Origin: Impatiens glandulifera
Lineage: Eukaryota; Streptophyta; Magnoliopsida; Ericales; Balsaminaceae
Assembly (NCBI RefSeq): GCF_907164915.1
Contig: NC_061869.1
Coordinates: forward strand, 24,536,676-24,600,675
Direction: 5' to 3'
DNA length: 64,000 nucleotides
Within the stretch, counting starts at the first letter, position 1; each line of letters opens with the position of its first letter. The notes beneath the pieces were generated by a model. It had not been told where the DNA came from. It ran no database searches and saw only the letters and a program-made list of their open reading frames with translations. Positions 11,531-23,581 of this stretch are shown piece after piece. The translations under genes were made by a program, and so were the position numbers.

Positions 11531-14449
11531 AGCAACCGGTCGAATCAAAAGAACCAAAGCATAAATGTTGATTTGGAATCAGACGATAGCACTGATTATG
11601 ATGAAACAATAATATGCGACCTCGAATATCATAAGTCCATGAAGAAGATATCGGCAACAAATATCAAACCAAAAGAGAAGAGGCATAATTCTTCCAAAAC
11701 AAGTGCTGAAATTGAAAAGATCGATCAAGAAGCCGGATCAAATAATTCTAAAACAACTAAGAAGGGTAAGAACTGATCGAAAATCAAAGAAAGGAAAAAC
11801 ATGAAGGCAAATAACTCAAGTTCAAAGAAGAATACTGAAGTAAATCCCAAGAAAACTGTGACACCCGAGGCTAACCCTGAGATATTGAACCTGGATGCGT
11901 TTTCTTATCTCGTTAATCTGGATCCTAAAATGCCAATTGATAGCATTCAAAAGAGGAAAATTGATACACAAGAGAAGAGAACTAAAGGGGATATTCTAAA
12001 GAAGATCAGAACAATTGAAGGCAGCGGTTTTGTGGGAAATATAAGGGTTAGATGGGCCGAAAAGAACAAATAAGTCAGGAAAGATAACATCCCTGAAACA
12101 GTCATCTCCTCAGCTCCTCCTACTACTACAATTCCTGGAAAAGAAAATACTCAGGCTGATAACAAGGATCCTACTGCTGGTCCAACGTGGTCAATGAGGA
12201 AAAACTAAATAGCAAATTTGGCAGGACTGAGAAACCAGATGAAGAAGCTATTTTTCCAAATTAATAAACAAGAGATTACGATGCCCCAAGAAAGAAATGA
12301 TCAGTTGAATGCTCAGTTCAACAGTTACTATCTATAGAATTGGAATCTCTTCAACAAAGACCAATATGATGAAGTGATCAAGTGGACGGTTGACGCCATG
12401 AAGGAAATTTCGAAATGTAATAAAACAAAGGTGTACACAATCATGAGCAACCCAAACAAAACCTGACAAGAAGGAAATGTGTGGAATGGAAATGCCATGA
12501 GCGATCCAGAAAAGGGAAAATTCCAGATAGACACCTTATTCCCAAAGGTAATTACACTTGATCATCTGCACCGGCTTGAGCTCCCACCAGAAATTGAAGA
12601 AAAATGTGTCAAGGCATGGGAGTTTGTCATAGTTGGTCATTTTATGGGCAACATGAAGGCACCATTTGCTGAGATTAAAAGAACGTTGATGGGTCAGTGG
12701 GAATCCTATGGTCTAGAGAGGATCACAATCAATTATCACAAATTCTACTTTCTATCATTCAGGAATGGAAGCGAAATAAAGTCGATCATAGAGAGCGAAT
12801 ATACTTTTATCAAGGGAAAAGATTCAAGTTGTACAAGTGGAGCGATGAACTTAATACTAATTATAGACCGCCTGAACTTGAACAAATCTGGGTGAATCTC
12901 AAGAATGTTCCACCACACATGTGCAACCCGATGGGCTTGGCCTATATTTCAAGCATTATAGGCAAACCACTTATGTTTGACCCAGCAATGGAAGGCTACG
13001 AGCGTGCATCTGTGGCCAGAGTTAGTGTCGAAATCCATCCAAGTAGCTCTCTTCCAATCAAGCTTGAACTTAAAGATAGACTGGGAAATTTATTTGACAT
13101 TGGAGTACAATACGAATGGAAACCAAATCGATGTATATGGTGTAGCACTTTCACACACGCTATGAATAAATGTCTAGTCAATAATAATCTAAAATCGAAG
13201 GCCAATAACAACACTCAAGTAAGCGATATCAATGACTCTAACCAGGCTCAGGTTGAGAGAAATGTGAACAGATCTGAATTAACAACAATGAACGCACTCA
13301 GGATGATAAGATGGGCAACCAAAAGCAAGAACAGATAAGGGTAAGGAAGAAGATAGGAAAAAGAATGAAGTGGGTAAGGGTACAAGCTGGCCCTATTAAC
13401 GTTGATCATATTGGTCATGTTCAGGGCACTGGTCCTAGGGATTCTGTTTTCTCAAGAATAGGTCCTATTCAAAATGTCAGTCCTGGTCAGGGTATCGGTC
13501 CTGATAAAGCTGGACATAGACACACCGGTCCTAAAGCTTCTCATAAAGCTATTATTCCTAGCCATATTGACCATATTAAGCCTGGTCTTGGACTTGTTGA
13601 TCATGAAACTACTCAAACTACCGGACTTGCTACTACATGTCCTGATGAAAAATGTGCAACCATTGCTGATCACGGCTATATTGGTCCTGATACTGGCACA
13701 AGTCCTATTATTGTGGATGATACTATTGTTGGTCCTAACTCCACCGATCCCAATACTGATCAAATAATTGGTCTTGATGTAACTACATGTCCTAGTTCCA
13801 ATGTTTCTGAAATTCAAAGATCCATGGGACGGGGAATATTTGTCCCATATGAAACAAGCAAAATTGGATCTGAAGGCACTCCAATAGGTCGTGAGTCTAC
13901 TCTTCACAGTTCTAGGAATGCAAGTAGGAACTGAAAAAACAATGTCATCAAAATTCGAAATGACCTAATCCTTGGGCTCAGAGCCACCTTTCGAGATGAT
14001 GAACAGGAGAATCTTGGAATAAGTAATAAAGAAGCTCTTGAGAATGGACTGGGAAATCTTGGTTTTTGTGAAATCAAAAGATCAAGTGCAGAAGAAGACA
14101 ATTTGGTCTTGAATAAGACAGTGAGCCTTAGTTCTGAAGTAGGGCGAATTAAAACCGATAACAAACATGAATCCAGTAGTGAAGAGGTTCAAAGTCAGAA
14201 AAGACCTACTAAAGCAGAACAAGATGAAAATCGAAGACAAAGAAGAAAGATCCTGGATCAAGAAGCTACTAAATCTATCACGGGAGAAGATGAATTCTAC
14301 ATGAGGCAACCTTCACTCAATGACAATAGTATTACATGTAATTAAACTGTAGCAATTGAGGATAGTGAGGCAAGTGATGTTTATGATTTCTCTAATGAAG
14401 AGGTCCAGGACAGTCTGGAAAGTCAGGAACCCAACACTTATATTCATTC

Positions 14450-17400
14450 ATGAATATAGTGACATGGAACATAAGGGGACTCAATGACCCTCTAAAATGT
14501 AAAGATATCAGGAGGATCATTGAGAATCAAAAGATCACTATTATGGGTATTCTTGAGACAAAAGTTAAAAGTCGGAACGTTGAGAATGTTAGCAAACTGT
14601 GTATTGATAGTAGTTGGGAAATCATTCACAACTCAAATGACAAAACGGGCAGAATCTAGGTTATTTAGGATAACAAAGTTGTTGAGGTGATGACTCTCTT
14701 TTCGAATGATCAAGCAATCCTGGTGGAGGTCAAAGACAGAATCACAAGAATCGTGTTTAATCTTGCTATTGTCTATGGTAGCAACTCAAGCACTTACAGA
14801 AGACTCCTCTATAATTGTTTTAAAAACTGGATCGGTGTTGATAAATTTTGGGCTATCCTCGGTGATTACAACGTAACCAGAAACGAATCTGATCGTAGCC
14901 CAGAATCTGAAATTACTCGGGATATGATTGACTTTAATGACTGCATTAGAGATATGGGTTGTATCGAGCCTACCAATTCTAGGAACTTCTTCACTTGCTC
15001 TTCTACGAGAGGGATTGAGCAAATTAGAAAAAATAGAATTGATAGATGTCTGGTAAATAAGAACTGGATTAACCAATTTCCGAAAAGTCAACTTCATGTT
15101 TTGAATCCGGGTATATCTGATCACTGCCCGATTAAATTGTTCTAGGAAAAGGAAGAAAGGTTCAAAAGGCCCATTAAAATTTTTCAATTTCTAGATGGAT
15201 AATGATAAATTCAAGGGTATTCTCGAAAGCATATGGTCAACAGATGTCAGAGGTTCCAACATGTACAGGGTTTCTGAGAAGCTTAAGCTCCTGAAGAATC
15301 ATCTCCAAAGCTTTGACAAGAAGAAGTTCAGAAATATCTCCAATAGAGTTCTGGCTGCTAGAGAATAACTGGGAGAGGTTCAGAAAAAGTTATTAAGGGA
15401 TGATAGTGATGAACAACTCAATGAAACAGAAAGATATGTGCTTGAAAACTTCAGGAAGCTGAGTCTGCTTGAAGAGAATTTTGTTAGACAGAAATCAAGA
15501 CAGCTTTCGTTGGGTGACAAAAACACAACTTTCTTCTACAAAAAATGCAAGGCTAGAAACATGAGAAACAATGTGTACAAGCTGAAGAATGATGATGGTG
15601 AATATGTTCAGGGTCAAAAGGATGTCCAAGATCTGGCTATTGATTTCTATAAGCAGCTTATGGGTACATAAAAGCAGCATCAAAGTCACCTAAATACCTT
15701 GTATCAAATTAATGATAGGAAAATCTCTGCAGAAGATAGTCGTGAGTTGATAAGGGTGGTCACGAAGGTTGAGGTTAAAGAAGCTCTGTTTAGTATTGAT
15801 GGGAATAAAAGCCCAGGTCCTGATGGGTTTAATGCACAGTTCTTCAAAGATAATTGGTCGGTTATGGGTAAAGATATTACTGAAGGGGTTCTGGAGTTTT
15901 TCAAAAACAGGAAGATGTTAAGGCAATGGAATACAGCGGTCCTAACCTTGATCCCCAAAACTGCGGTACTTGAGAAAGTACAAGATTTCAGACCAATTTC
16001 CTACTGCAATGTGATTTATAAAATAATTTCAAAAATCATTTCAAAACATTTTAAAAATGTAATAGGAAAAATAATAAATCTTAATCAATCTGCATTCATC
16101 CCCGATAGGACAATCTCTCATAATATTCTTCTCATGCAGAGCCTATTAAAAGGCTACGAGAAAAAGAAAATATCCCCGAGAGTGGCTTTCAAAATAGATA
16201 TCAAGAAAGCTTTCGACTCTGTTAGATAGGAACCCATTCGAGACTTTCTGGTTGTTTCTGCTTTTCCTATGATTTTTATCGATTGGATTATGCAATGCGT
16301 TTCATCATCCTGCTTTGTTGTTAGCGTCAATGGAGTCCATAGAGGCTATTTCAAGGGTGAAAACGGGGTAAGGCAAGGGGACCCCCTCTCTTCTTACCTT
16401 TTCGTAGTTATCATGGCGATCTTTGAGAGCATCTTCGCGATGTTCCAAAAGAATCGTTCATACATCTTTCACTCATTCTATGAGGTAGAGGAGGTAACAC
16501 ATTTATGCTTTGCTGACGATTTGTTCATTCTAGCGCACGCATACGTTGATTCCATTAAAACTATTAGGGCTGCACTAACGTTCTTTTATGAGGTAACAGG
16601 TTTAACTATTAATGAAAACAAAAGTGTGGCATTTTATGGAGGCGTGAAGGAAGAAACAAAGCAGGACATCTTCAACATCATTGGAATCAAGGAAGGCAGC
16701 TTTCCCATAAGGTACTTAGGAATTCCGTTAACTGCGAAGCAGATCGAGATCTCACACTGCAAGCCGCTGATTAAAAAGGTAAAAAACACGATATCTAGTT
16801 GGGAAGTGAAAAAACTTTTTTATGCAGGGAGGATCGAACTTATCAAAACCGTGGTTATGGGCATAGTTTGCTATTGGGCGCAACAAATGGTCATTCCGAA
16901 GAATGTAATGAAGGAACTCGACACGCTGATGAGAAACTTTATCTGGGGTAGTAGTGGAAGAGGAGGAAAGAAAGTCAAATGGACCGCTCTCTGCAAACCA
17001 AAGGACGGGGGAGGCATCGACTTGAAGAACTGTATCGAGTGGAACAAGGCTCTAACCTTCAAGCATTTGTGGGCTTTGGAGCGCAATCAGGAGTCACTAT
17101 GGATCAAATGGGTGCATACGAGGTTTATGAAACACGAAACCAGCATTTGGACCTGTAAAATTCACGAAGGTATGAGCTGGTCTTTAAAAAAGATTCTTAA
17201 ACTAAGAAGCGATATTGCAGATCTTTATGACATCCGACTAGAGGACGGGAAATGCACTCTATTCTGGCACGACCCTTGGTTTGAAAACCAGCCTATCATC
17301 GACAATGAGGAGTTTCAAAATACTCGTATCAGAAGGGACTGCGCAAAAGCGAAAATTAGAGATATCAAAGACGAGAATTGGAACTTGCTCTTGAGAAGAA

Positions 17401-18090
17401 TTCCAGAAGGAAAGAGGATATTTGATCATATAAGTAACATACAACTACACGACAGACCGGATATTCATGAATGGAAAGCTGAGCACAATGGGAAGCTAGT
17501 ATTGAAGAAAATATGGGAGGTTATCCGGGAAAAAACGCAGAAAGTAGAATGGGCTCCTCTTGTATGGTCAACGAAGATTATCCCTCGACACCAGTTCATC
17601 CTTGGATCGCTTTCTGGAAAATACTCAACACTCGTGATCGTATCAGTAAGTATATGAGCATCTTGAACGCGAGCTGTCTTCTATGCATAGGAAATGAAGA
17701 AACCATAGATTACCTATTCGGGAGCTGCTGTATTGCTTCAGAGCTTTGGGACAGATTCTATAAAAGCCTGGAGCTGATCAGTTTCCCGAACGAATGGAAT
17801 GAAATCAAAGAAGCAACACTACTCAAAGGCAAGGAAATAGATTTGCAACAAGCGTGTTTAAGTGCGGCTTTGGAGCAGTGGTGTATAACATTTGGCAAGA
17901 ACGGAATGCAAGGGTATATGACAGAACCCGCAGGAGCATTGACGAGTTATGGAAAGATATTGTATCGGATTGCAGCGCCCTCGCAGGAACGTGGAGAAGA
18001 ATTCCAAGCACGGAGCAGAACTGGAATATCTGCATGAACTGGAATTTACAATTTTTTAAATTCACTAGAATTCAAAAGCATTGTAAATAG
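14450..18090 (+). pseudogene. LINE ORF2: APE endonuclease, reverse transcriptase, zf-RVT
   Basis: Nicks target DNA and copies the RNA at the nick. Endonuclease motifs: NIVTWNIRG, GILETK, GDYN, RIDRCLVN, SDHCPI (14450-15145). RT motifs: GPDGFNAQFF, RPISYCNVIYKIISK, SAFIPDRTI, KIDIKKAFDSV, NGVRQGDPLSSYLF, CFADDLF, GLTINENKS (15699-16640). C-terminal zf-RVT: RHQFI, CLLCIGNEETIDYLF (17580-17740), then VYNIWQERNARVY. Stops include TAG 14657-14659 and TAG 16227-16229, both at positions where relatives have Trp. Frameshifts occur near 15185, 17600 and 17850. The catalytic FADD is intact but the protein is not. Confidence 0.92.
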
Positions 18091-18251
18091 ATAATTCATT
18101 TATATTTTTAGCTTTTTAGCTTTTATTTAGAATGTTACGACTTCAAAATCATTCTAGGCTTGTCTAGAATGATCTCTTAATCTCGTTGTTTTTTTCCCGT
18201 TTTTGGGAACTTTTAATGAAATGACGCTAAGTCGTTTTTCCCAAAAAAAAA
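18091..18251 (+). other. LINE 3' untranslated tail and A run
   Basis: T-rich 3' UTR ending in nine A residues (18243-18251). The following (TA)n tract (18254-18282) may be target or microsatellite DNA. Confidence 0.7.
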
Positions 18252-18289
18252 GTTATATATATATATATATATAACTTTCAATTGGACAT

Positions 18290-19360
18290 CAAGATCAACG
18301 GTTTTATCTTTTTTAATTCGAGTCTCAAGAAAAACCTCTTCAAATGTTGGAGGACGTCCATCTCTCAACTCCTAAATAAATTAAATAATACATAATTTAA
18401 TTGATACAAATTATGAAACAAAATTAATTAAATTTCTTACTATTTCTCGTTCTAATTGAGTAAATGACTTACTTCTAGTGTGGTGAACATATTTCACATT
18501 TTGTCTTTTCCTTCTATTCGTTTAGCTTACTTTTTGCAATTAATATTGAGATATGACTTATTGAAACATTTATTTACAAAAATAAAAGTGTATACAGTAC
18601 TAACCTTGAATTGATTTGTGTTATATCGATGGGTAAACAACCACTCCCAGTTGTCCTGTGTAATTTTTTATGCTTGTCCGCTTTAATTGCTTCTAAATTA
18701 CCGGAATGTCGAATGATGTGATGAAGTGATTATTTAATCTCCACGTGTTCCAAAGATCTTTCATATGTCTTAACGTGGCGTCTCAATAATTATCCATATT
18801 CTCTACCTCAAATTTATCCTGAAAAATTTAGAAACATTTCAATATAAAAATATTATTACATATAAATTTAAAATAAAATTAATTCACCGTAACAGACTGT
18901 CACAAATGATCCATAGTAGACCGATGTAACAAGGACCATTTAAGTGTGTGATGTGGAATGACAAAATTATCTCGCATCGTGGCATCCAAATGATGAGTCC
19001 AGATCCCTCTATTTTTATACCAAGGTTTATTGTCTATTGCACCAAAAATTATAGGTAACTTCTGTCCACTTGTTGTAGCTTTTGACAAATAAACTTTTTT
19101 ATTTATTCTTCGTCTTCTTTTGGAGGAAGATTCAGTCATTAATTCATCATTTGATGCAATGTTCATATCCTTAATGGCCTCTTATATAGTAGGGGGAGGA
19201 GGCTCGATAGGCTGAGGTAGACTAGGAGTTCGTGTAGTATGTGAATTCATATTTTTCTTATGTAATTGTGCAACTATGAAAGCTAAACTACATGGAGGTA
19301 GTGCAATCCCCTTATTTTTGTTTTTCGGTTGTGGCCCCATAATCCTAAAATAAACATATA
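18290..19360 (-). pseudogene. CACTA Transposase_24 (Ptta/En/Spm-type) remnant
   Basis: Scattered homologous pieces: DNWEWLFTHRYN near 18630, the start of the conserved block near 18900-19166 (MRDNFVIPHHTLKWSLLH, NRGIWTHHLDATMR), and RRPP/TFEEVF near 18340-18370. All are on the minus strand, separated by AT-rich stretches that may be introns. Usual role: second CACTA protein, assisting transposition. Too broken to define a start. Confidence 0.65.
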
Positions 19361-19463
19361 TATATATATATAATATAATAATTATAAAATATATGAATAA
19401 TAATTATAAAAAAATAGAAATCTTCAAAAAAAAATAACAATAACTTAACCTTCCTATAAAACA

Positions 19464-21933
19464 TCAAATATTTGAGTATCGAGTATTTTTCATTGTCACA
19501 ATTTTCCAAGTTGATTTATTGACATTATCTTCCATATAAAACACTTGTTTTGTTTGATTTTCCAATATAAAAGGTTCATCTTGATTTTCCAATGTTCTAT
19601 CAAAATTTATACTAACAAAACCATATTTATCTATTTTGATTCTTCTTTCTTTTGAATGCACATCAAACCACTTGCACTTGAAAAGTACAATTCGTTTTCT
19701 ACGAAGATATTGTATTTCAATAATTTCATTCAACACTCCATAGTAGTTTATAATTTATGTGTCATTGTTGACAACTACAAGAACACCACTATTTTGAGTC
19801 GTTAAACCTCAGTCGTGTGTTTCCGTATTAAATTTGTATCCATTTATTTTACACCACATGAATTTGAACGCATAGATAGTCGGACTGATTCCCAAAATTT
19901 TAAGAGCATAGAATCTTTGACTTTCGTTTGTTAATTGTTCAACCTATCAAGTTGAAACAAACACAATCAATAATTATTTATATAAATTCAATAAAAAAAG
20001 TTGATAAAAAATGTCAACTAACTTTGACTCTAAACCAATCAATATATTGTTCATCACAATCATTATTTGAGCGTCCTTGCACGTATTCACTGTATATAAA
20101 ATTGGAGTGATCGAGTAATCGTACTAGTAAAATGAGATATATGAAATATTAAGATAGTTCTCATATTATTACAATGGTCCAGCTTCTTCACAATTCTTTA
20201 ATACGTACATATGAGCATATTCTCGATCACCTTTTTCATATGTATATGGTGTTCCGGTTGATATTTTTTCATTGGATGAAAATATGGATAGAAAATTCTC
20301 TGATAGAGAAGACTCTACTAATGAATCATCAAAATATCTTGAATATAAATTCATACTCTCATTTATGAGATAATACACACTAATTGAAGCTTCTAGATGA
20401 TTTTTATTTCGAACATAAGATTTTAAAGTACCGATATATTGTTCTATTTGATACATCCACCTATATTGAACAGGTAATGTTAAATGAACATGCAAATGTA
20501 TCATTATGTCAAAAAATGATGGAGGAAATATCTTTTATAACTTGCAAAGTGTCAAAGAAATATCAATATTAAGTTGTTCATAGTTTTCTTTTTGTTGTGA
20601 TTTTGAACCCAACATACAAAGAACTTTGATAGATCAACAATAAATTCATACACTTCATCTGGAAGTAATCCACGTGTTGCAAGAGGAATAATGTATTGTA
20701 ATAATATGTGACAATCATTACTCTTTAAACCTAGAAATCTTCTTCTCATTAATATTTATACAACCTCCGATGTTTGAACAAAAACCTTCTGGAATTTTCA
20801 ATATTTTAAGAAATTGACAAACTCGGATTCTTTTATCGGAGTTCAATGTATAAGGAGCGACGTGACATTCATGAGCACCTTTGTTGTTAAGAACATAATG
20901 TAATTCATGTTTCATATTCAAGAGTTGTAAATCGAGACGTGAACTAAGATTATCTTTAGTTTTTCTCGTAATATCCATAATTGTTCCAAGAACACTATCG
21001 CATATATTCTTCTCAATATGCATCATGTCTAAATTATGTCTCAATAATATTGTTTCCCAATAAGGTAACTCAAAGAATATACTCATCTTATTCGAATTAT
21101 CTCCCCGACCTTCATGAGACACTATTGTTATTTTAGTTGTAAACTTACTTAGGACTAGGCCTTTCAAATCTTGTACTTGACTTAAAACATCTTTTCCGAA
21201 TAATATTTTAAACATAGTTCTAACTTCAACAGTACCATCAAATGAATTTTTTTTCATACGAAATTTGTGGTCCTTAGAGAGAAAACGTCTATGACACATG
21301 TAACATTGTTTCTTACCATTTTTCAATCTCATTGAGATAGTTTCTTTAGTACAGTATGGACATGCAAACTTACCTTTTCTACTCCATCCAAATAAGTTTA
21401 AGTATGCTGGAAAATCATTAAATGTCCACAATAAAGCGACCCACAAAGTAAAATTTTGAGAAGTTGTTGCATCATTTGTTACTATTCCAGTTTTCCACAA
21501 TTCACTTAGTTCATCTATCAACGGGTGCAAATAGATTTCAATTGCATCTCCTGGACTTTTTGGACCTAGAATTATTATTAATATAATGAAATTAGAAAAG
21601 TTCATACATGTTGTTGGTGATAAGTTATAAGGAATAAGGATCATAGGTCAAATGCTATACGATATTTTTCCATTTATAAATGGTTGAAACCCATCACTTG
21701 CTAGACCAAGTCTCACATTACGAGGTTCAACGGAAAAGTATTTATAATTTTCAATAGATGATTTCCATGTAATAGAATCAGTCTAATTCCTCAAAACTTC
21801 ATCATCAACTCTAGTATCCTTGTGCCATCTCATGGAAGGAACGGTTTTTGAACACATATATAACCTTTGCAACCTTGGTGTTAGTGAGAAATAACGTAAC
21901 ACCTTATTCGGGATATTTTTCCGATTGACTTTC
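19464..21933 (-). pseudogene. CACTA TNP2 transposase, C-terminal part (Transposase_21, DUF4218, DUF4216)
   Basis: Three recognisable blocks on the minus strand. 20718-21644 has the Transposase_21 pattern (FPAYLNLFGWSRKGKFACPYC, CYMCHRRFL, DMMHIEKNICDSVLGT). 20169-20504 has the DUF4218 pattern (VQYRWMYQIEQYIGTLKSYV, NESMNLYSRYF). 19464-19736 has DUF4216 (VLFKCKWFDV, FVSINFDRTL, QVFYMEDN). The copia-1 insertion cuts the gene at 21933; the N-terminal part resumes at 35396. Stops and frameshifts between blocks show it is dead. Confidence 0.88.
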
Positions 21934-23211
21934 TGTTAGGACCTAGGTCGCAGCTGGGGAACCGGGGTCTGGCCGGTTAGTACTTTCACTCAACGGTTGG
22001 TGTTTAATCCGGTTAGAGATTAACATCGGGTTTCAATACTACACATGCTGTCACAAACCCTTGAACCGAGTTCAAGTGCGGAAGTGGTTTGTTTCAGACT
22101 GAAGCAACACACACACGGGATGAATAGGGCCGGATTTGGATAAAGTCGGTTTAGGTTAGGCTTAATCGGTTAGAGCGGTCGGTTAGAGCGGTATGAATCA
22201 GTTAGAATGTAGATCGGTTAGAATGAAAAGCCGATATAATGTAAAGAACAAGACAGGTTTTTATGGATGTTCGGAGATAAAACTCCTACATCACCCCTTC
22301 TTCTCGAAACCGCGAGAAGGATATTCATTAAGGAATACACAAACACAATCCGATCGAGACTTATTTGCTACTCGATAAACACTCGTACAATTTTCACCGA
22401 AATTGTAATATTACTTCAATATGCACACTTAAAACCTTGAATCTTGTAGAGAGATAAGCTTGTAATTAATAATTCTTAGAGTTTGTAGCTGGTAGGACTG
22501 GTTGTTGGTGTCCGCTTTTACTCCTCTTCAGCTCCTTTTATAAGTGAAATGTGCCAACGGTCAAATTTCTTCTCCTTGAATCTGATTGGTTGAGTAGAGG
22601 TTCAGTGATTCAGACCTGCCGGTTTAGGCTTCTAGTGCGTAGGTCAAATCGGCTAGGTTTGTCTTTTACTTAATGTAGCAACTGTCGGTTTGACAGTTGC
22701 CTGCACCTGGAATGTTGCGCCTCTGACTTATCCCAGAATGGAAATATCTCTTCAGGCGGTTTTCTGCAGCCTAAAGAGTATCCTTAGACTTGTATGGATG
22801 AGGCAATGTTACAGTCTGTCTCTTTGGTCTCATCTTCCGCAGATACTCAAAGTGTTCTGTTTGCACCAATTTGTATATCTTACTTAGTTTGATGTTCTTG
22901 GCTTCTTTCTCTAAGTAGCTTCTTCATCGGTTTTCTAGATTGATGCATTTCGGTTTAGGATGTCTACCGGTTGTTTGGTTTAACCGGATGACTTCTGGTT
23001 TTTCATAGCTTCAGGTTAACCGGATGACTTCCGGTTTTGGTTACATCTTTTGCCTTGTCTTCTAACCGGTCTTGTTTTCCTGATCGGTTAGATTTTTGGC
23101 CGGTTGGGTTGCTTGACCGGTTGGATTACTTGACCGGTCCTAGTTCTTAACCGTTCCTGCACAGGAAGTTTGTTTTTTAAGTTCTATTAACCGGTCTGAT
23201 TTTATCTTACA
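21934..23211 (-). repeat. 3' LTR of copy C/D
   Basis: 1278 bp. TATA complement at 22534-22542; shared block about 22265-22340; dense ACCGGTT/CGGTTAGA motifs at 22140-22240 and 22930-23190. Ends TTACA where other copies have TAACA. Confidence 0.93.
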
Positions 23212-23480
23212 ATTTCTCCCTTTTTGATTATTTTATTTAAAATATTCAAAACTATGTAAGAATTAAAATGTAGGCCGGTTGCCAAAAAGTTTATTTGGCC
23301 GGATTTTTGGAAAGTAACTTTGAAAATTTTTCGAAAAATTTTGGAAAAATTTTGAGAAAACTTTTGAGAAAGAAATGTTGAATACAATTTTATCTTATCA
23401 ATTTCTCCCTTTTTGATTATTTTATTTAAAATATTCAAAACCATGTAAGAGTTAAAATGTAGGCCGGTTTCCAAAAATAC
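23212..23480 (-). repeat. Polypurine tract, duplicated (copy C/D)
   Basis: Minus-strand AAAAAGGGAGAAAT directly next to the 3' LTR is the primer for plus-strand DNA. About 185 bp further in (23401-23415) the same tract plus about 70 bp of flank is repeated, including a relic of the LTR end (TTTATCTTATCA). Copy E has the same duplication. Confidence 0.85.
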
Positions 23481-23581
23481 TTAATATATGAGAGTTTATA
23501 GAAATTATCATAAGCAATAAATAAGTAAAAACTTCTATTCACTCTTCCTAGGCATAAGTTTTTCCTTTAGGTGTTCAGCTA

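Larger units (their letters stand above)
10357..14343 (+). pseudogene. LINE ORF1 (DUF4283 plus CCHC knuckle), repetitive flanks
   Basis: RNA-binding nucleocapsid-like protein. The middle (about 12479-13200) has the plant LINE DUF4283 pattern: VGHFMGNMKAPF, YHKFYFLSF, IWVNLKNVPPHM, IGKPLMFDP, then QYEWKPNRC and a CX2CX4HX4C knuckle (CIWCSTFTHAMNKC). Both flanks are low-complexity: a Gly-Pro/Ser-Asn rich stretch (10545-11776), a Lys-rich stretch (11801-12073) and a second Gly-Pro rich stretch (13311-13934), then an acidic, Lys-rich end. Pieces lie in three frames with stops (for example TAG near 10495), so at least four lesions. The repetitive tails are unusual for this family. Confidence 0.8.
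10331..18251 (+). mobile_element. L1-type LINE (non-LTR retrotransposon), decayed
   Basis: Two-ORF layout: ORF1 with a DUF4283-like RNA-binding region and zinc knuckle, ORF2 with an endonuclease, reverse transcriptase and C-terminal zf-RVT, then a 3' tail ending in a short A run (18243-18251). No LTRs. The 5' boundary is approximate, and I could not find a target-site duplication. It abuts the truncated end of a CACTA element, so it probably inserted in or next to it. Confidence 0.88.

Noticed and set aside
13452..13907. Minus-strand 151-codon ORF
   Set aside because: Antisense to the Gly-Pro repeat of LINE ORF1; low-complexity shadow.
18254..18282. (TA)n tract as a MITE or target duplication
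   Set aside because: Simple dinucleotide repeat without defined ends.
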